A DNA stretch of 64,000 nucleotides. It comes from Actinomucor elegans (taxonomy: Eukaryota > Mucoromycota > Mucoromycetes > Mucorales > Mucoraceae). Made by a program: the position numbers and the translations under genes. The stretch lies in the NCBI GenBank assembly GCA_026027325.1, contig JAMSLZ010000020.1, forward strand, positions 1 to 64,000, written 5' to 3'. Below are positions 1-11,056 of the stretch, one piece after another. Numbering within the stretch: position 1 is the stretch's first letter; the number at the start of each line of letters is the position of its first letter. The notes under the pieces were generated by a model, which was given only the letters and a program-made list of their open reading frames with translations, was not told where the DNA came from and ran no database searches.

Positions 1-32
1 TTTATATTATATCAAATTAAATAAACATCAAA

Positions 33-105
33 GCCCGGTTGCCTAATTGGATATGGCATCCGTCTTCTAAACGGAAGGTTAGGGGTTCGACCCCCTACTG
101 GGTAT
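33..105 (+). tRNA. tRNA-Arg (anticodon TCT)
   Basis: A cloverleaf can be drawn directly. Acceptor GCCCGGT pairs with ACTGGGT near the 3' end. An anticodon stem TCCGT/ACGGA closes the 7-nt loop CTTCTAA, whose central TCT reads AGA (Arg). The T arm is AGGGG, TTCGAC, CCCCT. No intron is visible. With the perfect acceptor pairing the T loop has only 6 nt. With a normal 7-nt loop the acceptor shifts by one base and acquires mismatches, so the exact ends are uncertain by 1 nt. A run of T follows within about 15 nt, as expected for a Pol III terminator. Confidence 0.87.
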
Positions 106-1779
106 CATTTTGTTTTTATTCTTTAGAGTGTATGTAGCGTTGAGACATCATTATTATGCTATAGATCAGAAGAGATAAAAGTTATGTATTACTTTTTTTT
201 TTCTTTCTAAAATCATGGCTCATAATCAAGAGCATATTATTGCAGTAGTTTGTGCTTCATTGATCGATTAATAGAGATATTAAGAGCGAAAATTACATTA
301 TAATCTTGAAAAATGTTCAGAATAAAACGTTTTGGAATGTTGAATCCACTTGGTCAGTGATGAAAGAGCTCCAAACGCGTAGTTTTGTTAGCCTTTAGGG
401 AAATGTATAATTACAGATATATAAAATTTGAAATATTTTGAAAAAGAACAGTTCTTTACAATTTACACATATTATCTTGTATGATATACCATTTTGGTTC
501 CTAGGATGGAATTTTCAACTGAAAATTGCAATCTTGAAAGTTGGTATAGCGCTACAATACACAAACGATCTCGATCATCTTGATCCAATGTTGTATTAGT
601 TAGTAATTCCTATTTAGGGTGATTTAATGCATCGATTGAAAACGACAGCTCTACACCATTCTTTCGTTGCATTTCAATGTCTATCCACATTAGTTAATTT
701 CAAAATCTCAGTAACGAAAAGTCTTTAGAACTTGTCTCTTTTAGCAAATGATAATAACATTTGACATATTATGAATGTCATCTCAACAGTTTCTCAGACT
801 TGTGTTATAGAACCTATACAAATAGATATGCATCAGTAAAGCCGATTTAATAGTAGTGTTCTTATCAGCTATATCGCATTATCAAGCTTGATAATACTGT
901 ATCACTTCCAAAACACGCAAAGTCAAGAGAAAGTAGTAATGTTTATGGGCCCTTATAATCACTTATTTTAGATTTGAAGACCCTGCTCATGCTGACAGCG
1001 TGATCAGAGCGATGAATTTGAAACTATAGCGAGATAGATGTTGTTGTTATGTTTGAATTAATAAACAAATTTTATGGTCGTTGTTATTACTAGCTTTTCA
1101 CAGCTCCTGCCTCGTTTTGCCCACCAAAAAATAAGAGTCAATAAACCACAGGTTATAGAATCTTTTTTAGACCAATATAGACTCGATTCTCTCTGTAATC
1201 AATCTATGCTTGTTGCTGTAACTTACTATTGATTTAGTTCTCGGTGAAAACAAAAATGTTTGTGTTAATGTAATCATTAAAGATGCTCGCTTTATCAAGC
1301 TATTTTAGTATAAGAATCGGCCAGTACAGTAAAAGAAGTAATTCAATATTACTGCATCTGGACCATTTCATGATAAAAAAAAACCAAAGCTCCCAGGATA
1401 ATACTAGTAATTTTATCATGAGCTATATCATGGTGATATGTTATTTCAAGACTTGTTTCAATGCGGTGGTGTTAAACATGGACCTGAAACTGTCTCAAAA
1501 GAATCAAGGGAGCAGTATATATGGTAACGTGTTTTTATGCAGGCGTGTTGTATATCAAGATAGCCATTATTGACTGCAGCATAAGGAGCTGCATGCATCT
1601 GTTGCTTCAATCTACTGCTTGTCTCGGTAAACAAAAAAAAAAAAAAAAGAAGCATGCATACATTCATGGAACATATATGTTCATAGAAGATGCAGGAGTC
1701 ACTTGGCATTAATTACATGATTATCATTAGCAGCAATTCTAGAGGTATCATCATTTATTCACATAGGTTAAGCATATGT
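106..1779. other. Stretch without a supported gene
   Basis: AT-rich DNA with only short chance reading frames. The one suggestive item is a short open segment near 970-1020 that reads FEDPAHADSVIRAM, directly after a possible splice acceptor and ending at a TAG. It resembles the C-terminal half of an RNA-recognition motif. No matching RNP1 exon was found upstream, so it is at best a fragment. Confidence 0.5.
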
Positions 1780-3862
1780 CTACTGCTCGTGTTGTTCAGT
1801 CATTCGAAGTACACTAGAGTCTGGCGCTTCCTGGTGAACTTCATCAATCGTCAAAGTATGACTAGACTTTCAATATAATATTCACTTTTCTTACTTGGCC
1901 GTCTGGCCCACCAAAAGACAATTGGAAAGCCATTGTATTCACGTTTCTCCACAGGACTCTTTCTTCTATCTGCGCTCACCATACTGCCCAGTGGCTCACG
2001 GCTGCAAGACACCAGCTGCCATCCGGCTCCCACATGATATGCGCCCACTTGTTTACCATGTCGCATTTGAAACACCTTCAAAAATCCTCGCTTGGAAGAA
2101 TACATGACCAAAACAACAGAACCTTGGGTGGTGTTGATGCATCATGCTGATACAACTCGTGTTCAAAAATCTCGACCCAACCACAGGTAGCGTCACGCAC
2201 ACCCTTCCACATACGGATCATCTCGCCTTCAACCACATCCCATAATATAACGCGACCAAGGGCATCGGCTGTCACCGCCAATGTCTGACGCTGTGCACTT
2301 GTGCTAGGCGGACAGATGGAAATTTGGTTGATCTTGCGATAAGCATCGTTGGCTGAAAGATGGCTGGAATAGGTGTAGCAGGTTCAATGTGGCTGGGCGG
2401 GCGACGCATATCAGGTACATAAGGCGTAGGTGAACTGGATCGACTTGTATTTTGACTGTTACTATTAGATCCCCACCAAGACTTTGCAAATGAGAATACG
2501 GGAGATGTAACGCGTGAAACTACGTAGCTTGCCATAGAAGCTGCAGACATGAGAGGCCGACTGGATTCGGAAGTAGCATAGTATGTAAGCATTGGATGAG
2601 AACCTACACCAATATACCGTGAAGTAGCATTTTTAGAAGGGAAGGTACTGGTACACGTCGAGATAGTCGTAGAAGGATCCATATAGGGCGTTTGATTATA
2701 TGTTGGAGAAGGTCCTATCCATGCCAATATTAATATAACTATCAAGAAAAATCATGCTTTCATCTTACCCAAACTAACGATGTCCTTGACTTGATCTTGG
2801 TGTTGAAGGTCCCATTTCTTGTATGTAAAAGCTGTATGCATACGAGAAGCATCTATGCCGCTTTCTCTTTGACCATCACACACTCTTAATACCATCCAAA
2901 GGCTTTGTCCATCAATACTAACCACTCGATTGTCATTGAACAATATAGTTATATCTTCATCCTCATTCGAAGGGTTGATTTGCGACTTTAAACACAGGTG
3001 GCGGCGTTCTGATCTTGATCGTTAAAACAGCTGTTGTTTCTAACTGCTGCTCTGTCAAAAGCACACCTGCCTAAGTAACATTATGTCAAAGTACAATCAC
3101 AAAAGCCCATTGACCTTTTACTTACGTCGAAAATACTGATCCATCCTGTATTGTATCCACACATGATATAGTTCTGTCTAAATCAAGAGATCAATTTTTT
3201 TCTTTTTTCGCTGGTGTTATATATTCTATTCAAACTTACGTTAAACGCGTCGAAGGCACAAATAACGGCAGACATAGAATGGCAGTGATCTCTTCTCTAA
3301 AATACAAAGAATTTCAGTCTAGTTTGAGATGGATATGTATTATTCAACTTACCCAGGTTGTATACAGCCTGATCCTTGACCTAATGCTGAATTCACCTTC
3401 GTTATTCAATTGAACCATGACAAACTTGGTTTTATATGCTAGTAAAAGACTACGTCCTCCGGCAGATGCAGATACCATATATCGATCATAAAACAGGCGT
3501 ATGAGGTGAAGGTGAGCGCGTAATGATATCAGCTGCTGATGGCACTGGCTCCTATCAGGTCCATTATATGAGGGGGTTTTTTTTTTCGTTCCAGTACTCC
3601 TGAGTTCCTTACCTCGTCCACTTCGTCTTTAAAAACCTTGTTCCAACCGTCTATTAGCAATATTATGAGTGAATGAAGCCTAATGGCAATAAGTACCTTC
3701 TTTTGGCGCTTTGATGATTTGTGATTCTTCTTGACTTTCATCGGTCACATCCTCATTGAACTGGAGGCTTGAGGCATGTTGCCCATGAGTATCATGAGAA
3801 CAGGCGAAGGTATTCTATAATGTGCTTCTAATATACACTTGACTTTCTTTGGACAAGACATG
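1780..3862 (-). pseudogene. Rab3GAP2-like N-terminal domain gene, frame broken
   Basis: This is a homologue of the non-catalytic subunit of the Rab3 GAP complex (RAB3GAP2 N-terminal, WD40-like domain), which with RAB3GAP1 acts on Rab GTPases in membrane traffic. Reading downstream, recognisable blocks appear in family order: GGRSLLLAYKTKFVMVQLNN (about 3480), YIMCGYNTGWISIFDV (3170), VVSIDGQSLWMVLRVC and YKKWDLQ (2752-2943), IGVGSHPMLTYYATSESSRP, EPATPIP (2370), [26 protein letters not shown] (2200), then [20 protein letters not shown] (2080). A clean intron joins SLG to GPSPTYN. The frame changes at about six places (near 2990, 2360, 2110, 1940 and 1870 among them) through one-base indels. 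No in-frame nonsense substitution is needed. The terminal TAG at 1780 follows VLRMTEQHEQ. Only the N-terminal domain is present, much shorter than animal RAB3GAP2. The start is unclear. It may be a young pseudogene, or sequence error in a functional gene. Confidence 0.75.
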
Positions 3863-3932
3863 GTTATAGTATGTACAGCTTTTTTTTTTATGAAGTAGAA
3901 AGAACAGTGCAGGTTTTATTCACTGTTCTTAA

Positions 3933-6699
3933 TTAAAAGCCAGAGGCTAGTTTCGTAAAATCATGCCTTTTATTCTTTTGTTTCTGTTTGCTATTCAACA
4001 GCAATGCTCGGAAATCATCATTGCTTTTAGGTAGGTCTTGTTCTACCTTATCTACCACTGAGTCTACAGAAGCAGCAGTGTTTGCTGCAACATCACTTCG
4101 ACTAACTGATTTGAGGTAACTTCACTGATTTACCTCGTCTAGTATTGGGTCTAACAGAACGAGGACGAGGTTTAAAGGCTGCAATGACAGGTCTTTCTTC
4201 CAAGGTATCTTCGTCCGCTTTATGTCTTTTAGATTCTTCTTGATGCAAATCCTCAGCCGAAAGCTTTTTTTACGTGCCATTGTCTCTTCTTGATCGGTAG
4301 ATTCCTCTGTTGGTTCAGTTTTTTTCTCAGTGGGTTCAGAAGCAACATGCAATGGTTCGACATCCACTTGTGGTTTCTCAATAGGTTGCTCTGGTTTCTT
4401 GAAAGTTGGTTTTTTAAACGCTTTTTCGATTGGCTTTTTGAATTCACTCTGATTTTCTTGTTTTTCTCTTTGGCTCTTTGCTTTTGTGCTATACGATGTG
4501 CACTCTTCTTTTTCTACAGACGCACAAGTCAGTTATCCAGTCAATCAATTGGTGTTTCACAAGGCACCGCAACTTACTCTATCCATTTCCTTCTTTTCCT
4601 TGGTTTGATTTCTTTTTCTTCTTCATGAACAGCATATTGCGATTGCCACTGTCTAGTCAAGATCTTTGTTTTGCGGTTTATTTTAACAAGAGCTTGCTCA
4701 TAAGACTCTAAAGTGCCAATTTCATGTTCTACAGTAGTCCAAACGTCGATCAATCTGGCAGGATTATCAATTTTTCTGAATCGCTTGTTTGAATAACGAA
4801 GCACACTTTTGATAATTGCCTTGATCGCTTTAAAATACATTAGTATACAAACAAACGTAACTGCTTTATGCTTACCGTTCAAATAGTATATATTGAATCC
4901 ATGCTTCAGTATCAATACCATGCGTATTCACTACAGATTCCCAAATTTCTCTAGCTTTATCCGAGTCACCTAATCTCTTTAATGAAATATAAGCATAGTA
5001 CTTTTCCACTCGATAATAGGGATCGCCCGATTTTGGGAATGCTATAAAAAAGTTAAATTGATGGTAATTACAGGATCAGCAAGTGTTACCTTCAGATATA
5101 TTGCAAGCACTCTTCAAATGTAACACGTAAATCCATGACTGCATCTTCGTCCACTATACAGTAGATTAGTTGCAGTAATCTACCCAAAAAGAAGGTTTCT
5201 TACCATCTTCCCAATCAACACGTCTTCTCTTATAGTCACATTTAGCCAGCAAAATAGTGACTAAATCATCCAAACTAGATAACAGAGGTTTGGATGCCAA
5301 GGCGCGATCGAATATCTATTTAAAATAATTGAATATATGACACTTTTAGCACATATTTAATTACCATCGATTTGTTCATCCGACTTGTTTCCAGATTCCA
5401 ATAACCGAGCTAAATGGCCCCATAGAGTACCAGACCAAGGGCAATTACGAATAGCTCTCAAACAGGTAGTTTCCAAAAAAGCTTGTACTCTTGCACGTTC
5501 AATCTAATCCTAAGCAAGTTAATGACCTGAGCCTACATGTGCATATAATATATTACCAAAAACAAGATGTAATCGTCCCACAATGCTGCATCTGTACAGT
5601 ATATCACGATTGCTCTTTCGTACAACGATCGAACATGATTTAATGAAAACATGTTTTTGGTGCTCTTTTCATATTCAATATATTGATAGAATGAATCGAG
5701 TGTGTAGCCTAAAGAAGCCAACTGCAATTCATAAACGTCTCTTTCTTCGGCAGCTTTTTTGGTTTTAGCATAGATCTTGTTGGCTTCTACCATATTCTTT
5801 TCATAATTGGCATTATCATAGTTGGTAACAAAGCTCGAATACGCGTCAAATGTATCTTGACAATCAATGTGAAGAACGCTCAGTCGATCCAAGTACATCT
5901 TTTTGACGCGTTCCAATTGATCTGGCTGTTTAAATCGTTCCAACAGCAAAAGTTCAAACTCTGCATAAGGTTTCCAAATCTCTTGGCTTTGTTTTACATG
6001 GGATGTGGTCGCACGCACTGCTTTCAACAAGTCTTGACGTGTCTCATCCACGAACTCTTCTACTGATTCGTCTAAGTCAATGATATCCTCGGGAAGATCC
6101 GCATTAAACTTGCTCAAAATGTAATCGATATAATCCTTCCAAATAGCAATGGCTAATACACAAAAAATGTTCAGTATATATATATATATATATTATGAAG
6201 AAGTGTTCAATGATTTGGATAGCTTACAAAGATAATCTTGCTCTGCTTGATTATAATTGCAGTAGTTTGGTTTGACCTTCCACTGTATCCGCATGTTTTT
6301 TCGCGTCCTGGATCCAATCTAGCCATAAAGCTGTACTCAACAAATAAAATGCGTAAGCATACCATCAATAAAATAACTTGTTATGAATTTACCTTCTGTC
6401 ATGGGGTAAATATCGTGCATAGTTAGCCGAGCTGTCTCGAGCTGATCGTCCAATTGAAGCTTTCTCAACAGGTCAATCAACTGAACATGCAAGTCGTATT
6501 GCGTATTATCTGTTCCAACTACATTAAAGAAATCTCAGATACATGACCACACGTTCTTGTTATCGTAGGCAAACCTTTTCCATAAGTTCAGGTAGTTTTT
6601 CGAGAGCATTCAAGGTTTCTGCGCTTCTTCTTCTTCCTTTGATACAGGCTGCTGTTCGATATTTTGAGGTGATACCTCAGTCATGTCGACTTGTTGCAT
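3933..6699 (-). pseudogene. SART3/Prp24-like HAT-repeat U6 snRNP recycling factor, frame broken, no RRM visible
   Basis: This is a homologue of SART3/Prp24, which re-anneals U4 and U6 snRNAs in the nucleus. HAT (half-a-TPR) repeats are clear across several exons: LHVQLIDLLRKLQLDDQLET, the block 5533-6117 (DLPEDIIDLDESVEEFVDET, QSQEIWKPYAEFELLLLERF, SLYERAIVIYC), then NCPWSGTLWGHLARLLE, GDPYYRVEKYYAYISLKRLG and LIDVWTTVEHEIGTLESYEQ. A basic linker follows. The C-terminus carries SNDDFRALLL, very like the conserved LSm-interaction motif of Prp24/SART3. Between the HAT block and this motif lie only about 600 bp of Lys/Glu/Pro-rich coding, and neither expected RRM is visible. The frame is broken at about five points, several at homopolymers (T7 at 4265-4271, GAA repeat near 6625, near 6265, near 4462, near 4115). 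It lies head to tail with the Rab3GAP2-like gene. Whether it is broken in vivo is uncertain. Confidence 0.75.
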
Positions 6700-7604
6700 T
6701 GTGTTTGGATTTTCTCTGTTTGTTCTGCTACTACGTCCATTGTTTTTGTTACAAATGAGAAAAGTACCTTCAATCGTTCAAGCGACTGAAAGCAATAGCC
6801 GTCACTTTAGGCAAATTGGGATTGTATTGAATTTTCTGTAGGTATACCCATTTAGGGCTTTTTCCCCCAGAATGTTGGTTATTTATTTGTAGCTACAAAT
6901 CACGTTTTAGAGACAAGTTTTATAATACCAAATTGTTTTGTACATATAAAGTTATTCTGTACCATTTTCTTCATATTTTTGAATACTCAGAGCTCCAAAA
7001 AATAAAAGAAAGAATTGATATACAAAAGATGCATTAATAAAGTTATATAAGACTAAAAGAAAAATCACGACAACCAACAAAACTTTTAATTTGCTTAACT
7101 AAAGCGCAATGGGCTATTAATAGGTGGCTTTAATTACAAACACATTTTATATACATTAGCTCATGATTGACAGATCTCTCAATCAATCCCAATTTAATAT
7201 CGCATTGGATTATTTGAACACAGTGAAAATAACCATTTGCATCTATTAGATCATCTATTTAGCTAAAACATAGCGAGTGTACTATAGCATTAATAATGAT
7301 TAGTGTATAATACACGCATTTCATCAGATTAGATTTAATAATTATAGATCTCTTACCCGATCCCCGTCAAATCTCGCATCTAATTAGCTCATTATATTCA
7401 GAATAGTTTATTACACCTACCATAACCTTTACTAAAGCGTAGATCATCTTAATTGAACACTAATTGATTTCGTTTTTAAGGAACAAAAACCTTTTCGAGT
7501 TGACTGGTGCTCTATTAAACTTCTATACCCAGCTAAAACTCCAGACAGGTCATGGTTTGTCGAGCCTGAAATGCTTTTTTTTTTTTTTTTTTTTTTTGGT
7601 TCAG
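6700..7604. other. Intergenic stretch with two old repeat monomers
   Basis: No supported coding region. It contains two copies, about 170 bp apart, of the dispersed repeat described elsewhere (around 7175-7225 and 7344-7412). Just before the DUS1-like exon lies a T-run of about 22 bases followed by GGTTCAG, a strong polypyrimidine tract and splice acceptor. The 5' exon of the DUS1-like gene should therefore lie in this stretch, but I could not identify it. Confidence 0.5.
7175..7412 (+). repeat. Dispersed about 60-bp repeat, two forward copies
   Basis: Copies start AGATCTCTCAATCAATCCCA (7180) and AGATCTCTTACCCGATCCCC (7350), 170 bp apart. Both continue with a TCGCATC/TTGGATTA-like core. The second ends in TATTCAGAATAG. 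Confidence 0.55.
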
Positions 7605-8910
7605 GACGTATTAAGGTCTCATTATTCAAATGCTAAACGACAATTGACATGTCACTTGTCTAAACGAGTTTACTCAACATCCACTAAGTTAAAAAGCTAT
7701 GAATTCTTCAACAAAACACTAGGATCGCCCAAACACATTGTAGGGCCCATGGTAGAACAGTCTGAATTGAGCTGGCGGATCCTCAGTCGTCGCTACAATG
7801 CTCATTTATGTTATACGCCTATGTTCATGCCAAACTATTTAGTGATCCTATTCATGGCTATAAATACCGAGACGATCAATGGACGACCAATGCAGCTGAT
7901 CGCCCCCTTATTGTTCAGGTAAATTTAATAGAATCAGAGTAAATACGGATTCGAGATCTAAATGCTGTGTAGTTTTGCGCCAATGATCCCAAGACCCTGC
8001 TGACGGCGGCCAAAATGGTCGAGCACCAATGCGAGGCAGTTGATTTAAACTAGGTTGCCCACAGCATATTGCCAAAAGAGGTAGATATGGGTCCTTTTTA
8101 CAAGATGACTGGGAATTGATTCACAAAATGATATCCACATTGGATGAGCACTTGCAAGTACCTGTAACAGCCAAAATACGGGTGTTTGCAAGTACTGCCA
8201 AGACTGTTGCATACGCCAAGATGCTGGAGGCAGCCGGAGCCCAGTTATTGACGGTGCATGGTCGTCTACGAGAACAGAAGGGCATCATACAGGACTTGCT
8301 GATTGGAGCAAGATTAAAGCAGTCAAAGAGGCTGTTGGGATACCAGTGATAGCCAATGGAAATATTATTTATCACGATGATGTGCAGCATTGTTTGGAAC
8401 AGACAGGTGCAGACGGGGTGATGAGTGCCGAGGGTCATTTGTATAATCCTGCCATTTTTAAGCAGCAGCACCCGCCAGTGACGTATGATATTGCACTTGA
8501 ATATCTTGAGATCTGTAAACAAGTCGATACGCGATATGTTGTGATCAAAGCCACCTTTTCAAGTTATTTCATACTAGTCTGCCTATGCATACAGACTTAC
8601 GGTCTCGGTTGGGTGTAGCTACCTCTTTGAAAGAGATGGAAATGATTACTTTAGAGCTCAAAGATAGATTGCAAAAACAAAGACAATTGGCTGGTGATAG
8701 TAATACAACTGTTGCCCCATGGCTATGCCAGGTAAAAATATACATATTATACATATTGTACATGATGGAGTTACGATGTCTTATACATGTATGTAGCCTT
8801 TTATTGAACCAAACAAAAACAACGAGCCAAATAATAATGAAATGCCAAATGAAAGAAGACAGAAAGCCATCAAAGCATTAGCAGCTAAAAAGTCGATTCA
8901 CGGACATTGA
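7605..8910 (+). pseudogene. tRNA-dihydrouridine synthase DUS1-like, frame broken
   Basis: This is a homologue of DUS1, the flavoenzyme that reduces U16/U17 in tRNA D-loops. Blocks in family order are [80 protein letters not shown] then [13 protein letters not shown] (catalytic Cys retained), [46 protein letters not shown], and a last exon ending in ALAAKKSIHGH. Introns lie at about 7919-7976 and 8731-8797. Four single-base losses break the frame: near 7826 (before HAKLF), 8050 (inside NLGCP), 8283 (before [12 protein letters not shown]) and 8555 (before [10 protein letters not shown]). All catalytic and structural residues outside these points look normal, so this is either a very recent loss or uncorrected base-calling. 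The 5' exon was not identified. Confidence 0.8.
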
Positions 8911-9570
8911 ACAAATCAAGCGAATAGTGTGGATGTAACAACGAATAAATGAAGCGGCAAAGGAAATTGCCATTTATGTTCATCATGCGTAATTCATGCG
9001 GTACTATGATCATCTCCCCTATATTAATTCAACTCCTCATGTACTATTATTGTTGTGTGTAGTGCTACTATTCATTCCTATAAAAGTCAATAAATGAGGT
9101 CTGCACGGTCAATACCAACAAGAATCATACTCGTCATGGATCATAATAACTGCCTGTACATTGATTTGCAAAAGGGAGCTCTCAATGAAACCGGGCCGTT
9201 ATTTATAACAAGCGCTCCTATGTTTTTGTTAATATGTCAATAAGGAAAACAAAGGGGTTTGCTTTAAATATATAAATACCTTTGCTGTTGCTTAACTTTC
9301 ACTTCTCTTTATATTATTACTATTATTATTACCACTTATTATTATTATGCTTGGCTCACATAATTCAATGTTTGATAGCCCTTCTTTTATTCAAAAAATA
9401 CTGAAAAAGTCTTCAAAATACAATATCCGTCCTCTGTATACTGCTGATATTGTACTGGAAAAGAAACAAATCTATGCTTCTACAAAGGCTGCTGCTTCCT
9501 ATTCGCCTCATAAATCAAAAAGAAAAACAAAACTTACAATATATTCCAACAACAGCAACAGCAACAGCAA
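8911..9570. other. Intergenic and 5' leader region
   Basis: No supported protein gene apart from an upstream reading frame (9347-9595). The stretch holds the likely promoter and leader of the methyltransferase gene, including a TATA-like site and a (TTA)n-rich run near 9311-9348. Confidence 0.5.
9269..9277 (+). promoter_or_regulatory. TATA-like element
   Basis: TATATAAAT lies about 75 bp before the first ATG of the leader frame and about 300 bp before the methyltransferase start. Its position suits a core promoter. This is an assignment by consensus only. Confidence 0.35.
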
Positions 9571-9595
9571 ATGGATTCTTCTGTACCATCATTAA
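9347..9595 (+). other. Upstream open reading frame overlapping the methyltransferase start
   Basis: An 82-codon frame starts at the first ATG after the TATA-like site. It runs past the methyltransferase ATG (9571) in a different frame and stops at 9595. The predicted peptide is Lys/Ser-rich and not recognised. If translated it would compete with the main start. The alternative is that it is the true N-terminus, joined by an unseen intron or indel. Confidence 0.3.
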
Positions 9596-10979
9596 CTCCT
9601 TCTGCTTCTTCCACCACCAACTCTTCATTATTGTCTGATTCAACCATCCTCATGCCTGCGCCTTCTACTTCTACGCCACAACCTCGAAAGCGTCCTCTAA
9701 GTTCGGAAATCTTGATCAAAATTATGGACCAACGCTTACTCAAGAAACAACAACGCGCCAATGATGAATTGCTGCTTAGTGCCCGCGCACCTACCGTGGT
9801 CAAACCACAGTCCTCTACCAGTAGTACCGCGGCTACAATCACACCAGTTCGTCGCAATAAATTACTGCACAAGCCATCTTTAAGCACCACTACGTCCAAA
9901 AAGACAGTTCAGGCACCTCAATTAAAGAAACTCAAAGCAGTTGTACCTCAATTGGATGAAATGCCGTACTTGTTAACCCAAGACAATGACGAACAAGACC
10001 GTATGGTGGCTCAGCATTATTTATTGCGTACTGCCTTTGGCTCTGATTTCAGGCCACCCATTCGCACCCAGCTTCAAAAGGGTATTGTGGTATTGGATGT
10101 CGGTTGCGGTCCAGGCACTTGGACAATGGAAATGAGTACAGCCTTTCCTAAATCAACCTTTATTGGTATCGATCAAAGCGCATTTTATCCTCGAGACATC
10201 AAGCCACGCAATTGCCATTTTAGAACATGCGGTTCACTGGTGGAACAGCAAGAATTACCGTTCCCCGATAACAGTATTGATTACATCTACCAACGCGATA
10301 TGAACTGGGGTTTGACAGGTCAAACATGGCAACCTTTGCTGTTGGAATACCAACGCATCTTAAAGCCTGGAGGTTGGATTGAATGTGTCGAGCCAGTAAG
10401 TAAAATAGAGTTTTTCATCCATATAACTTTGAAAACTGACCTAAAACAATAGGATCTAGAAACACAAAATAGCCTAGAAAATGAGTGTTTGATGAATGAT
10501 AAACGTAAGTTACCTACTTTATTGTTTGTATATATGAACAGTTGACTCATCTTGTGTACAGTTATCACAGGATTAACGCTTCGTCAACAAGACCCATATG
10601 CTGTTCATCGTTTACCCACCATGCTTTCCATCAATGGCTTCACACGCGTAGAAGACTACACTCAGGACTTTCCTCTTGGTTGGGGTGCAGCCTTTAGTAC
10701 TTGCTCAAACAGTAACAGTATCTTGGAAGAAGATGAAGAAGAGCAAAGTATTGAAGAAGCATCAGTTAGTACTGATGAAGAACGATGCAGTGAATTTGCT
10801 AGAGCCATGTCAAGTCAATATCTCTTTTTGCTAAAGTCTTTAAACCTTGGCTATCCACTGTGATGAACTTGAGTTCGGAAAAGTACGATGATTACATTGC
10901 TGGCTTGCCAGCAGAATGGAAACGTGCTCATACCTTTATTAACTGGCATTGTATTATTGCTCAAAAACCCTATGTATAG
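9571..10979 (+). CDS. SAM-dependent methyltransferase, class I (one apparent frameshift near the 3' end)
   Basis: Three exons: 9571-10395, 10453-10504 and 10562-10979. The first about 130 residues are Ser/Thr/Pro-rich and look disordered. A class I (Rossmann) methyltransferase domain follows. Motif I is VLDVGCGPGTWTMEM, the acidic strand is TFIGID, and later motifs are LPFPDNSIDYIYQRD and ILKPGGWIECVEP. This resembles the UbiE/LaeA-like methyltransferases common in fungi, so the substrate cannot be told. In exon 3 the frame ends early at 10861 unless one T is added to the T5 run at 10825-10829. With that base it continues through VFKPWLSTVMNLSSEKYDDY to a TAG at 10977. A homopolymer undercall or a real frameshift are both possible. 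A Glu-rich insert (DEEEQ) lies near 10725-10745. Confidence 0.8.
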
Positions 10980-11056
10980 TTTATTCTTAATTCCCCCCCT
11001 CCTCCCTTGTCTATAGTCAAATAATGTACAAAATAAAAAAACAAACTGTTATTCTC

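Noticed and set aside
9571..10979. Naming the methyltransferase LaeA
   Set aside because: Only the generic class I methyltransferase motifs are visible, so a specific regulator or metabolite role cannot be supported.
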